A DNA stretch of 64,000 nucleotides from Catalimonadaceae bacterium JC749 (GTDB lineage Bacteria > Bacteroidota > Bacteroidia > Cytophagales > Cyclobacteriaceae): the NCBI GenBank assembly GCA_021730635.1, contig JAJNNC010000001.1, positions 1 to 64,000 on the forward strand, given 5' to 3'. A program made the translations under genes and the position numbers. How positions within the stretch are numbered: the stretch's first letter is position 1; each line of letters starts with the position of its first letter. A model generated the notes under the pieces. That model was given only the letters and a program-made list of their open reading frames with translations. It did no database searches and had not been told where the DNA came from. Below, piece after piece: positions 52,722 through 62,307 of this stretch.

Positions 52722-55331
52722 ATGCCTACACCAGACAATCAGTTCTCCGAACATCAACCACCTGCCTGGGCCACCCGTTTTCTCCGCTGGTACTGTAACC
52801 CCGAGCTGTGGGAAGAGGTAGAAGGTGATTTGCAGGAGGCTTTTCAGGACAGAATCAGAACCCAGGGTATCATGATGGCAAAATTGCGCTATGCATGGGA
52901 TGTCATGCGGTTTTACCGAACTTTCACCCTGGAAAGCAGAAAAATACATTATCCCAAAGCGCGTTTTACTGAGAGGTTCTTTCCATCTCTGAAACTCTCT
53001 CTGCGATACCTTTGGAAACACAAAAGCTTTCTGCTGATCAATCTTTTAGGTTTGGCCATTAGCCTGGCGGCCTGTCTGATGATCCTTCAATACATATCAT
53101 TTGAAACAGGATATGACACTTTTCACACCCGTGCTAACCGGATTTACAGGCTCAGCGCTACCCTGAAATCAGCAGGATCAGAGGATCTGCTGGCGCCCAC
53201 AGCCATTGGATTAGCTCCTGCCCTTAAACAAGGTTACCCTGAAGTAGAAGCGGCCGTTCGTTTTATCCCGACCATGGCTGTTGTTCAGCATAAGGAGGGA
53301 GCATTGTTTAGTGAAAATTATATTTTTAAGGCCGATCCGGAAGTTTTTGAAGTTTTTGATTACCCTATGCTGGCAGGTAATCCGGGTACTGCGCTGAAAG
53401 CGCCTCACGCCGTTGTATTGAATGAGACGCTAGCCAAAAAATACTTTGGCGACAGAGATCTTCAAACGCTGATTGGTCAATCGCTGACCATCAATCATCA
53501 GCCGTACCAGATCACAGGCATCATCCAAGATTTACCTAAAAACTCAGATCTACGATTTGACGGCCTGCTTTCCTGGCAATTTCAACCGGAAGACTGGCTG
53601 GAGATTGAAAGCTATACCTATGTCTTGTTCCGGGATGCACAGGATGCAGCGCCTTTTGAGAAAAAGCTGGCCGCTATAGATGAAACCCAGGTAAACCCCA
53701 GGCTTCAGCAAGAATGGGGAGCTATGGATGTACAGCTTTATCATCATCTGCATCCACTCACCAGCCTGCATTATACAGATTACCTTCTAGGAGATACGGA
53801 GTATAAGGGCAATAAGATGTATGTCTATATCTTTTCAGTCATCGCGCTGTTTATTGTCATGATTGCCTGCATCAATTCCATCAATTTTTCCATGGCTCAG
53901 GCATCCCGCCGGAACATAGAAGTAGGTATTCGCAAGACTATTGGTGCCCGCCCGTTTCAGCTTTGGTGGCAATACATGAGTGAGACGCTTCTGATTACTT
54001 CAGCAGGTATGATACTGGCTATACTTTTCGTGCTGCTGGCAGGCGATTATTTCAGTGAAACGCTTGGAGAAGGTATCACTCCGGCAGCCTTATTACAGTC
54101 CGGATTCTTATACACAGGAATAGGAATTATTTTATTCATCACTCTTTTGGCAGGATGTTATCCGGCATTTTTCCTCTCTTCTTTTCATCCCATCAAAGCA
54201 CTTAAAGGGGCTAACCTGCTCAATAGGCAAAAAGGGACGCTGCGAAAGTCCCTATTGATTATTCAGTTTACGGTAGCAATCAGTATGGTGATCGGCACCT
54301 GGGCTGTGCGAAGCCAGGTATATTATATGCAAAGCAAAGATCTTGGCTTTCGCCAGCATAAGATATTGTCTGTTACGATTCCGGATGATGAGGCCAGAAA
54401 AAGGATTCCTGCTTTTCGAGATGCCTTACTGAAGCACAGCCATGTCAGCCAGGTATCTTTTGGTTCCAGACCTGATGCCCTTTGGTCTGTGAGTGTACTT
54501 TCTGTGAAAGTGCATGGAGAAACTAGAAAGATGTCTGTGATCGGCATCAATGTGGATGAAAATTATATAGACCTGCTGGACATGAAAATATCCCGGGGGC
54601 AGAACTTTTTACCGACAGGGAAAGAAGATCAGATTATTGTGAATGAGGCTTTTGTCAAAGAAGTTGGGTGGGATCAGGCTGTGGGGCAGGAAGTGGTCTT
54701 TTCTGAAACAGACAAAAAAAGAGTGGTAGGCGTTGTGAAGAACTTTCATTATGCCACATTACACAAAAAAATAGAGCCTTTTATTCTCTTTTATCATCCT
54801 GAGCCTCAGATCAATGTATTGGTAGACATTGCTCCCACAAATCTGGAGATCCTTGAAGCCACCTGGCAATCTACCATGCCCGACTATCCTCTTGACTTTG
54901 AGTTTTTAGAAGATGCCTTCCATCGTAAGTACCAAACGGAAACCCGCATGCTAACCTTGTTCAATTATTTCTCCGGTCTGAGTATTTTCGTTGCCTGTCT
55001 GGGCTTGCTAGGGCTGATTTCCTTTGTAGTACAGCAAAGAACGAAAGAAATAGGCATCCGGAAAGTACTGGGAGCCGGTAGGCTGATGATTGTTTCTTTG
55101 GTTTCTAAAGAATTTATCCTGATTCTGCTAATGGCTTGCACCATTGCCATCCCTTTAGCCTATGGAGCGCTCCAGCAGTGGTTGCAAAGCTTTGCCTATA
55201 AGGTCACGCTATCAGTCAGTTTGTTTATTGTATCGGCTGTTGCCATCCTAATGCTGGCCGTTCTGACGCTAAGTTATCATGCGCTGAAAGCAGCAAGGCA
55301 GAATCCTGTAGAGAGCCTGCGGTATGAGTGA
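52722..55331 (+). CDS. ABC transporter permease, MacB/FtsX type with permease prefix domain
   Basis: An 869-residue permease. It begins with a permease prefix domain (about residues 8-70: WATRFLRWYCNPELWEEVEG, FQDRIRTQG), then a first membrane helix, a MacB periplasmic core domain, an FtsX domain (about 385-500), a second periplasmic domain and a final FtsX domain with FVVQQRTKEIGIRKVLGAG. No ATPase gene is nearby, so its ATP-binding partner must be elsewhere. Start taken at the ATG at 52722, 22 bp after the padR stop; an upstream frame overlaps padR. Confidence 0.9.
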   Translation: MPTPDNQFSEHQPPAWATRFLRWYCNPELWEEVEGDLQEAFQDRIRTQGIMMAKLRYAWDVMRFYRTFTLESRKIHYPKARFTERFFPSLKLSLRYLWKHKSFLLINLLGLAISLAACLMILQYISFETGYDTFHTRANRIYRLSATLKSAGSEDLLAPTAIGLAPALKQGYPEVEAAVRFIPTMAVVQHKEGALFSENYIFKADPEVFEVFDYPMLAGNPGTALKAPHAVVLNETLAKKYFGDRDLQTLIGQSLTINHQPYQITGIIQDLPKNSDLRFDGLLSWQFQPEDWLEIESYTYVLFRDAQDAAPFEKKLAAIDETQVNPRLQQEWGAMDVQLYHHLHPLTSLHYTDYLLGDTEYKGNKMYVYIFSVIALFIVMIACINSINFSMAQASRRNIEVGIRKTIGARPFQLWWQYMSETLLITSAGMILAILFVLLAGDYFSETLGEGITPAALLQSGFLYTGIGIILFITLLAGCYPAFFLSSFHPIKALKGANLLNRQKGTLRKSLLIIQFTVAISMVIGTWAVRSQVYYMQSKDLGFRQHKILSVTIPDDEARKRIPAFRDALLKHSHVSQVSFGSRPDALWSVSVLSVKVHGETRKMSVIGINVDENYIDLLDMKISRGQNFLPTGKEDQIIVNEAFVKEVGWDQAVGQEVVFSETDKKRVVGVVKNFHYATLHKKIEPFILFYHPEPQINVLVDIAPTNLEILEATWQSTMPDYPLDFEFLEDAFHRKYQTETRMLTLFNYFSGLSIFVACLGLLGLISFVVQQRTKEIGIRKVLGAGRLMIVSLVSKEFILILLMACTIAIPLAYGALQQWLQSFAYKVTLSVSLFIVSAVAILMLAVLTLSYHALKAARQNPVESLRYE

Positions 55332-55340
55332 AGTCAAATA

Positions 55341-55500
55341 AGGTTTACGGTAGTACGGTATAGGGTTTACGGTAGTACGGTGTACGGTATATGGTAGAAT
55401 GGTACACGGTAAAACGGTATAAGGTACACGGTTTGAAGTTTTACCTTGTCACCGTATACCGTGCTACCGTTCTACCGTACTACCGTTCACCATACCGTTC
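55341..55500. repeat. GGTNNNN heptamer array forming an inverted repeat, copy C
   Basis: The left half (55341-55434) has about twelve ACGGT-type units with GGT every 7 or 8 bp; the right half (55449-55500) has the complementary ACC units; a short GAAGTTTTACCTTGT hinge joins them. It can fold into a long imperfect hairpin. It starts 10 bp after the permease stop. It follows the same phased design as the A and B repeats but with a different fixed triplet. Confidence 0.85.
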
Positions 55501-55623
55501 CTGGATAGACAGAAAGCTGGTGTTAAAGACATGATTCTGCCACAACGCTAATGATTCTCACGCGCAGTCCGATCTGTTCTTGTTTGATCAAAAATATCCT
55601 TTTTTAATTGTGAACAATACCTC

Positions 55624-55632
55624 TATTTTTGC
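55624..55632 (+). promoter_or_regulatory. Promoter -7 box of the antiporter gene
   Basis: TATTTTTGC fits TAnnTTTGC. It ends 12 bp before the ATG at 55645, so the leader is very short. Confidence 0.6.
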
Positions 55633-55644
55633 GAGCAGTTAACC

Positions 55645-57114
55645 ATGTCCGGCATGATCCTGACCGCAGAGAATATATTGCTTTTTGGCTCTATTTTACT
55701 TTTTTTGAGCGTACTGGCCAGCAAAACCTCCCGTTTTGGGATTCCTACCCTGGTGCTCTTTCTGGGTGTAGGCATGCTGGCAGGCTCAGATGGTATCGGA
55801 GGAATTTATTTCGACAACCCCCGGACGGCACAGTTTATTGGTATCATTGCCCTTAACTTTATCCTTTTTTCCGGTGGGCTGGATACCAAATGGGAAAGTG
55901 TAAAGCCCATTTTATGGCGGGGTATTTCCTTGTCTACCCTCGGCGTGCTCGCAACGGCGGTGAGTCTCGGGGTGTTTGTCCATTATCTTTTGGATTTTAG
56001 CTGGCAGGAAGCATTGTTGTTAGGAGCCATTGTCTCCTCTACCGATGCGGCTGCCGTATTTTCTATTCTCCGAACAAAAAATATTGGTCTGAAAGATTAC
56101 CTGCGCCCTACTCTGGAGCTGGAGAGTGGAAGCAACGATCCTATGGCTTATTTCCTGACGATCAGTCTCACCACCCTGGTCGTACAGCAAGATGCTTCGG
56201 TGCTCAGCCTCATTCCTATGTTTTTTCTGCAAATGTTGCTGGGTGGCGCAATGGGGTACCTCATGGGTCGGCTCATGCTCCGGATTGTCAACAAAATCAA
56301 CCTGGAGTTTGAAGGACTATACCATGTGCTGGTGGCCGCATTGCTCTTTTTTACTTTCTCATTTACCGACTTCATAGGAGGCAACGGATTTCTGGCTGTC
56401 TATTTATCCGCGGTTGTCCTAGGAAATCATAGTTTTATTCACAAGAAAAGTCTGATGAGATTCTATGATGGTATGGCCTGGCTCATGCAAATCATCATGT
56501 TCCTTTCTTTGGGATTGCTCGTTTTTCCCAGCCGCATCCTCCCTATTGTGGGGGCAGGGCTGCTCATTGCCTTATTCCTTATTTTCGTTGCCCGCCCCTT
56601 AGGTGTTTTCCTGAGCCTACTGTTTTTTAAGATAAACAACCGCAACCGGGTGTTCATTTCCTGGGTGGGTTTGAGAGGGGCTGTCCCTATTGTGTTTGCT
56701 ACCTATCCGCTGATTGCCGGTGTTGAAAAGGCAGATATGATCTTCAATATTGTATTCTTTATCGCCGTGTTGTCGGTCACTTTACAGGGCACTACCTTGG
56801 GGCTCCTGGCCGGGTGGCTGAAGCTAAGCATGCCTGAACCGGTGCGCAACTACCCGCTGGACATTGAGCTATCGGAAGAAGTGAGAACAGAGTTGATAGA
56901 AATTGAATTGCCAGTGGGCAGTCCTTACGCTGGCAAAACGCTGGTGGAATCAGGCTTTCCCAGCACAGCCCTGATTGTCCTAATCAAGCGGCAAAATCAG
57001 TACATTACACCTCGAGGGTCCACCACCCTGGAAGTAGGCGACCGGCTCATGGTGATGGCCGACCAAAAAGAAACACTGGAGGAAGTAAACCAGAGCCTGG
57101 GCATCAGAAATTAA
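55645..57114 (+). CDS. nhaP2: Potassium/proton antiporter (NhaP2/CvrA type)
   Basis: A 489-residue CPA1 antiporter. About 12 membrane helices fill residues 8-390, with the ion-site motif ELESGSNDPMAYFLT (about residues 150-164), SSTDAAAVFS and GLRGAVPIVFATYP. The C-terminal soluble part (about 410-485) is a TrkA-C domain, as in K+/H+ antiporters. Start taken at MSGMILTAENILL. The gene is monocistronic. Confidence 0.92.
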   Translation: MSGMILTAENILLFGSILLFLSVLASKTSRFGIPTLVLFLGVGMLAGSDGIGGIYFDNPRTAQFIGIIALNFILFSGGLDTKWESVKPILWRGISLSTLGVLATAVSLGVFVHYLLDFSWQEALLLGAIVSSTDAAAVFSILRTKNIGLKDYLRPTLELESGSNDPMAYFLTISLTTLVVQQDASVLSLIPMFFLQMLLGGAMGYLMGRLMLRIVNKINLEFEGLYHVLVAALLFFTFSFTDFIGGNGFLAVYLSAVVLGNHSFIHKKSLMRFYDGMAWLMQIIMFLSLGLLVFPSRILPIVGAGLLIALFLIFVARPLGVFLSLLFFKINNRNRVFISWVGLRGAVPIVFATYPLIAGVEKADMIFNIVFFIAVLSVTLQGTTLGLLAGWLKLSMPEPVRNYPLDIELSEEVRTELIEIELPVGSPYAGKTLVESGFPSTALIVLIKRQNQYITPRGSTTLEVGDRLMVMADQKETLEEVNQSLGIRN

Positions 57115-57167
57115 CCAGGGCAATAATCCATTGACGCTCCCTTCCAATCATTACCCCACTCACCTCG

Positions 57168-60100
57168 TCACTCCCAGCTACAATGGATCAAACTGCCTTT
57201 TTCTTTATGATGCTCAATAAGCAGATACACATCAATTTCCTGCTGTAATTCTTCCACGTGAGAGATAATACCAACCACTCGCTTTTCTTTCCGCAACGAT
57301 TTCAGCGTTTCAAAGACTACCCGCAACGATTCTTTATCAAGCGCACCGAAACCTTCATCCAGGAAGAAAAAGCTTTGCTGAGCCTGGTTGAGCGATTTCA
57401 CATTTTCTGCCAGCGCCAAAGCCAGACACAGGGCTGCCTGGAAGGTTTGTCCACCGGAAAGAGTCTTGAGCAAACGGGTACGCCCATTGTTGAGATAGTC
57501 ACGGACTATAAATTCATTCTGCTCATTGAGTTCCAGGCTGAGGTTGTTTTTTGTCAGCTTCATAAAACGGTGGTTGGCAGCCCGGCACAGGTTGTCCAGC
57601 AAAACGGTAGAGGCATAATTGACAAAGCCGCTTCCCCGGAACAAGCTCACCAGCTCTCTCAGGTTGGCTTCCCGCTCCAGGGCTTTTTCCAAAGCTTGCT
57701 GCAATTCCTGGGTTTTCTTTAGTTTTTGCTGCATATCGATGATATGCTTGCGGGTGAGCGCATAGCTTTCCTGCAACTTTTCTACCTCCATTTTCAGCTC
57801 CTGACAGGCATGGATCGCCTGGCGGTGGGCAGGTTCGTCATAGGATTTCCCCTGAGCTTCCGCTTTCAGTTTGTGCAGGGTTACTTCCGTATTATGCAGC
57901 TGGTTTTTGTAAGTCAGAATAGCCTGTTGTTCGGCATCGGTATCCAATTCCAAGGCCAGCAAATCTCTTACCTGCTGCACACTATCGAATTTCTTTTCTG
58001 TGCAAAGCTCCTGGATTTCCTGGTCCAGTTGTTCCGCTTTAGCGGACAGCTCCTCCAGATTGACCTGTACTGCTTCCCGTTTTCCTTCCAGTATGCCCAG
58101 GGCCCGGTCTATCTCAGTGTAGTTTTTCTGGGCAGCTTCGTATTCCTGTTGCACCTGCATGAGCTTTTGCCTCCCCTTTTGCAGGCTATCCTTTAAATCC
58201 TCGGTGGTGTATTTGACCAGCTTTTCATATTGCAATACCTGCAGGGAAGTCAGCTGGTTATCACAGGCAGCTTTTAGCCGTATAAATTCATCTTTACGTT
58301 GTTGCAGTTGGGTCTGGGCCTGCTGCCATTGCTCTTCCTTGTGCATATGTTGTTGCCGCAACTGCCGGATCTGTCCCCGGTATTGTAAAGCCTGCTTTTG
58401 TTGCTTTTCATAATCCCGGACCGCATGGCTGATTTCTTCGTATGTCTTTTGCTGATAATCCTGCCAGACAAAAGCAGCCTGGTGTAGGGTATGTTTTTCC
58501 TCTACTCTCTGCACCAGTATTTTCTTATCCTGGTAAATGGTGGAAGCAATCTGATAATCAGCTTCTAACGCTCTCACAGACTGATCCAGCCGAAGCAAGG
58601 CAGCTTCTTCCTGGTCTAAGTGCTCCATATGTTGTCTTACAGTTTCAACTTCCTGGGCTACAGAGTGTAGCTGGGCTACGGAAGGATGATGTGTAGAACC
58701 GCACAAGGGGCAGGGTGATCCATTTTTAAGATTACCGGCATATTCAGCCATTTTTTCCTTCACCAGCAGTTCTCTCAGTTGCTCCTGGGCCTTGGCCAGG
58801 TGATTCTTTACCTCCACCCTCCTTTTCTCCAGAAGGATATAAAACTTCTCAAAACTTCCGTTCTCTTTCGCCCAGGCATGCGAAGACAACAGTGTTGCCT
58901 TTTTCTGCAGAATCAATTCCATTTGCTGCTGATGCTGCGTAAGGGCCTGCTGATGATGGTCTATTTCCTGCAACAGGCTTTGCCTAGTCTGGTGCCAGAA
59001 GTGTATTTCGCTTAACACCTTTTGTTGCACCAACGCATCGTCCAGGCCACTCAGCTGAATTTCTTTTTGCTGTAGTGTATGCTTATGTTGGAGAATATGT
59101 TCCGATAACTCTGCTACTACCTGGTTCTCTTCTTTCATCAATCGCTCCATGCCCTGCAAGTCATGCAACCAACCTCGTATTTTGATAGCCTTTTCCAGAT
59201 CATCACACTTTTGCTGATCATGGTCTCGTTGGGCATAGGCTTTCTGCTTTTCTTTCCATTGCCTATGCACCTCTTCCAGCTTTTGCTGCCCTGTACGAAT
59301 GCGTTCTTCCAGCGCAGACAGTTCATCTGACCGCCTGCGTTTTTCTGCCAGGGTTTCTGACCAGAGTCTCAGTTTCTCATTAAAATGAGTGCAAGCCTTG
59401 ATATAAGCATTGAGCTGCTGCTCTTTTTGCTCATAAAATTCACCCTGGCTCTGCAAAGTATGCCATTGCTGTTGGGTTGCTTCTATTTCCTCGAACAGTT
59501 TTTTGAGCTGATCCCACTGCTGGCATTCCTGGTCCAGCTTACCCAGCACCTGACGGTTGTGAGACAGGCTCATTTCCAGTTCTTGCAGTTCCTGCTGGTG
59601 CATGGCAATCTCCTCTTCCGATACATGGCCAATCTCACCCAAACGGGCTTTGATTTCCGTCACCTTCATCTCAGTCTTTTTCAACAGGCTGGCAGTTTTC
59701 ATCCCTAAGTCAAACTTTTCCAGATGAAAGAGTTCTTTAAGCATTTGGGTCCGTGCCATCGGTTTCTGGTCTACAAATTCCCGGAATTTTCCCTGGGGGA
59801 TAATGACTGCCTGCATGAAATTTTCATAGGTCATTCCCAGAATAGAAGAGGCATCCGGCACGTCCAGGGGCGACCACTGACCATTTTCCCGAACATACTG
59901 ACAGCGCTCCTGCACTTCTACTTTTTCAAAATCCGATTTTTTCCTTTTGGCAGAAAAACAAAAGCGATACTGAGCCTCCTCCTGATCCTGCGTACGAAAG
60001 ATGAAGTCGATAGACAACTCATCGCTTTGCAGGTTGAGCATGTTGTAATAACGATTGTCACCACTTTTGTTCAGGCGGTCGCTACGGTCGTAGAGCACAA

Positions 60101-60248
60101 ACATGATAGCTTCCAGGATAGAGGATTTTCCACAGCCTACGGAGCCAAAAATGCCGAACAACTGCGAAGCAGTGAGCTTCTCAAAATTGATATACTGCTC
60201 CTCCTTATAAGAATACAGCCCTTTAACCTTCAGCTCTACAGGAATCAT
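57168..60248 (-). CDS. sbcC: Exonuclease SbcC (Rad50-like)
   Basis: A 1026-residue SMC-like ATPase, partner of SbcD in repair of DNA hairpins and double-strand breaks. Walker A is FGSVGCGKSSILEA (about residues 32-45), the zinc hook is SPCPLCGSTHH near residue 508 in the middle of two long coiled coils, and the C-terminal half has TLSGGQTFQAALCLALALA and FFLDEGFGALD. It lies 74 bp downstream of sbcD on the same strand. Confidence 0.95.
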   Translation of the reverse strand: MIPVELKVKGLYSYKEEQYINFEKLTASQLFGIFGSVGCGKSSILEAIMFVLYDRSDRLNKSGDNRYYNMLNLQSDELSIDFIFRTQDQEEAQYRFCFSAKRKKSDFEKVEVQERCQYVRENGQWSPLDVPDASSILGMTYENFMQAVIIPQGKFREFVDQKPMARTQMLKELFHLEKFDLGMKTASLLKKTEMKVTEIKARLGEIGHVSEEEIAMHQQELQELEMSLSHNRQVLGKLDQECQQWDQLKKLFEEIEATQQQWHTLQSQGEFYEQKEQQLNAYIKACTHFNEKLRLWSETLAEKRRRSDELSALEERIRTGQQKLEEVHRQWKEKQKAYAQRDHDQQKCDDLEKAIKIRGWLHDLQGMERLMKEENQVVAELSEHILQHKHTLQQKEIQLSGLDDALVQQKVLSEIHFWHQTRQSLLQEIDHHQQALTQHQQQMELILQKKATLLSSHAWAKENGSFEKFYILLEKRRVEVKNHLAKAQEQLRELLVKEKMAEYAGNLKNGSPCPLCGSTHHPSVAQLHSVAQEVETVRQHMEHLDQEEAALLRLDQSVRALEADYQIASTIYQDKKILVQRVEEKHTLHQAAFVWQDYQQKTYEEISHAVRDYEKQQKQALQYRGQIRQLRQQHMHKEEQWQQAQTQLQQRKDEFIRLKAACDNQLTSLQVLQYEKLVKYTTEDLKDSLQKGRQKLMQVQQEYEAAQKNYTEIDRALGILEGKREAVQVNLEELSAKAEQLDQEIQELCTEKKFDSVQQVRDLLALELDTDAEQQAILTYKNQLHNTEVTLHKLKAEAQGKSYDEPAHRQAIHACQELKMEVEKLQESYALTRKHIIDMQQKLKKTQELQQALEKALEREANLRELVSLFRGSGFVNYASTVLLDNLCRAANHRFMKLTKNNLSLELNEQNEFIVRDYLNNGRTRLLKTLSGGQTFQAALCLALALAENVKSLNQAQQSFFFLDEGFGALDKESLRVVFETLKSLRKEKRVVGIISHVEELQQEIDVYLLIEHHKEKGSLIHCSWE

Positions 60249-60322
60249 AATGTTGAATATTAGATTGCGTAAACACCAGCGTGAGTAAGTGAATGGATGA
60301 ATGTTTACTCATGGCTAATGCA

Positions 60323-61552
60323 TCACTGGTCATGGTCATCCACATCAATTACTTCGTTGAGAAGATTCATCAAGGCCGGATTTGGTGGCTGCCCCCTCCT
60401 CAAACGAAAATAATCAGCGAATAAGACACGGATATCTTCATTGAGATCAATCTTAGGTTTATCCTCCTCCCTGATGCCCTGCTCCTGTTGAATGTCTGGA
60501 ATGATGCTGACAATACCGTCATGTACTTCGTACAAAGCTTTTTTTACCTGACTGTCAATATAGGTATCACTCACCAGGGTCAGTTCCACAAAAGTATGCT
60601 GATGGTCCTGGAGCCAGGCGATAGCGGCTTCTGTGGTTTCAAACCGCTTACGGACCAGCTGACGACCCTGCTGCAGGCATATGGGACGTACCTTAGCTTC
60701 CTGGCCGGGTTCTGCTTCTATGATCGCTACATATTTCTGCTGGTGCGCTTCACTAAAACTATAAGCCAGGGGGCTGCTGCTATAGACAACAGGACAGGGC
60801 TGCCGGGCAATGGTCTGATAACGGTGCAAATGTCCTAAAGCCACATACTGCATTTGTACCGGAATATCTTCCGTGTAAATAGCCTGTGCACCTCCCATGT
60901 GCAGGATGGGTTTCTCATCGTCGGGTTCTTCCGGAGCCGGACCATCCTTTTGCATAAAGTACAAGTGAGCCACCATCACATTTACCCCTTGGGCATCACA
61001 ATACTGATCGGCCAGGAATTGCCATTTTTGCCTTAAGAGCTTTCTCAGTTCCTGCTCTTTGTCTTCATCGCCCAGATAATGACGCAGGGTTACTTCGTTG
61101 GCATAGGGTGTCAGCAAAAGACGGAGCGGATAGTTCACTTCCGGGAGCGCTAATTCTACAAATCCCGGTGCTGATTGTAAGAGACGCAACCCACAGTCGG
61201 TTGCAAAATCCGGAATTTGTGTAGCCTGCCGGCCATGAAAAATAATACCACATGCCCGTGCCAGCGGATCAGGGGCTTCAATACGGTCGGGAGAATCATG
61301 GTTGCCGGCAATCGCAATCACGGCTCTCTTGCCATGGTTGGAAAGACGGTGTACCGTTTTGTAGAACAGTTCCTGGGCTTCGTTGCCAGGGTTAAAGGTA
61401 TCATACAAATCGCCTGCAATAAGAACGGCGTCCACCGCTTCTTCTTCGGCAATCGTACAGATTTCATTCATCACGGCTCTCTGCTCTTCCAAGCGCAGGT
61501 AATCACCCAGCCGTTTCCCCAGATGCCAGTCGGCGGTGTGTAATAGCTTCAT
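60323..61552 (-). CDS. sbcD: Exonuclease SbcD (Mre11-like)
   Basis: A 409-residue metallophosphoesterase nuclease. The metal motifs are complete: LLHTADWHLGKRLG (residues 3-16), VLIAGDLYDTFNPG, IAGNHDSPDR and VALGHLHRYQ. It is the first gene of the sbcD-sbcC pair, whose products form the nuclease complex. Confidence 0.95.
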   Translation of the reverse strand: MKLLHTADWHLGKRLGDYLRLEEQRAVMNEICTIAEEEAVDAVLIAGDLYDTFNPGNEAQELFYKTVHRLSNHGKRAVIAIAGNHDSPDRIEAPDPLARACGIIFHGRQATQIPDFATDCGLRLLQSAPGFVELALPEVNYPLRLLLTPYANEVTLRHYLGDEDKEQELRKLLRQKWQFLADQYCDAQGVNVMVAHLYFMQKDGPAPEEPDDEKPILHMGGAQAIYTEDIPVQMQYVALGHLHRYQTIARQPCPVVYSSSPLAYSFSEAHQQKYVAIIEAEPGQEAKVRPICLQQGRQLVRKRFETTEAAIAWLQDHQHTFVELTLVSDTYIDSQVKKALYEVHDGIVSIIPDIQQEQGIREEDKPKIDLNEDIRVLFADYFRLRRGQPPNPALMNLLNEVIDVDDHDQ

Positions 61553-61612
61553 GGACTAAAAGTAGCAAAGGCTACGAAGGGTGTCAAGAGAGAGTGCAAG
61601 TTTCGGATGAAA

Positions 61613-62293
61613 TCATTTCTTAATAGTGCTGAACACCATGTCGATAAGAAACTCTTCCAGGTAATCTTCCTTTTTGCCATTGACATCTGTCAGAGAGGGC
61701 AAATGCTGGGCAAAGAATTTTTGATAATGAGCGCTTTCCGAAACGGTGGAAACCAGCGAAGCCGGATACGGATAATTGGGATTTACCTCTAAAATGATAG
61801 TGGCAATTCGTTTGCACAAACGCTTATAGCTATAAAAAAAACCTTCACGATTGTCTTCGTCCACCGCTTTTGTCAGGTAAGCCTTGGAAGATTCTGCCAC
61901 TACAATTCTCTGCAAGGTCACTTCATCAATGTGGGCAAAATCAATATCATTCTCGATTTTTCCAGAAAGCATACGGATAGCTATTCTTAACCTTGCCTCT
62001 GCCGAAGATATGTTACTGGTAGCAAAAACCAGACGGTATTCCATCCAGTTCCAGTACCAGGAGATCAGGTAGATCAGTAACTTGTGCTTGTTCTCAAAAT
62101 ATCTGTAAACGGTAGCCTCTGTAGAACCAATCCGTTCGGCCAGTTTCTTAAAAGTAAAAGCTTCCAATCCTAACTCATCTATCAGTATGATACCGTTTTT
62201 TACAACCTTACGGCCGATCTCTGACGATTCAGGATCCTTCAGATATATGTTCTCCCCTACCTCAAATCTAATATTTGCCAGCAAACTTTTCAT
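61613..62293 (-). CDS. TetR/AcrR-family regulator, linked to sulP
   Basis: A 226-residue regulator with a TetR HTH (about residues 27-75: GIILIDELGLEAFTFKKLAE, GSTEATVYRYFENKHKLL). It follows the sulP gene by 14 bp and is thus the second gene of that operon. A palindrome just downstream of the sulP promoter (63924-63938) is a likely binding site, giving feedback control of transporter and regulator together. Confidence 0.92.
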   Translation of the reverse strand: MKSLLANIRFEVGENIYLKDPESSEIGRKVVKNGIILIDELGLEAFTFKKLAERIGSTEATVYRYFENKHKLLIYLISWYWNWMEYRLVFATSNISSAEARLRIAIRMLSGKIENDIDFAHIDEVTLQRIVVAESSKAYLTKAVDEDNREGFFYSYKRLCKRIATIILEVNPNYPYPASLVSTVSESAHYQKFFAQHLPSLTDVNGKKEDYLEEFLIDMVFSTIKK

Positions 62294-62307
62294 TTAAAAT
62301 TTTCCCT

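Larger units (their letters stand above)
55332..55644. other. 313-bp gap: repeat C and the antiporter promoter
   Basis: After repeat C the remaining 140 bp show no gene. A promoter box TATTTTTGC is at 55624-55632. Confidence 0.6.

Noticed and set aside
55341-55500. A CRISPR array
   Set aside because: Units are 7-8 bp with no spacers of constant length, and no cas genes are present in the window.
59724-60263. A 179-codon open frame on the plus strand
   Set aside because: Antisense to the ATP-binding N-terminus of SbcC; no domain of its own.
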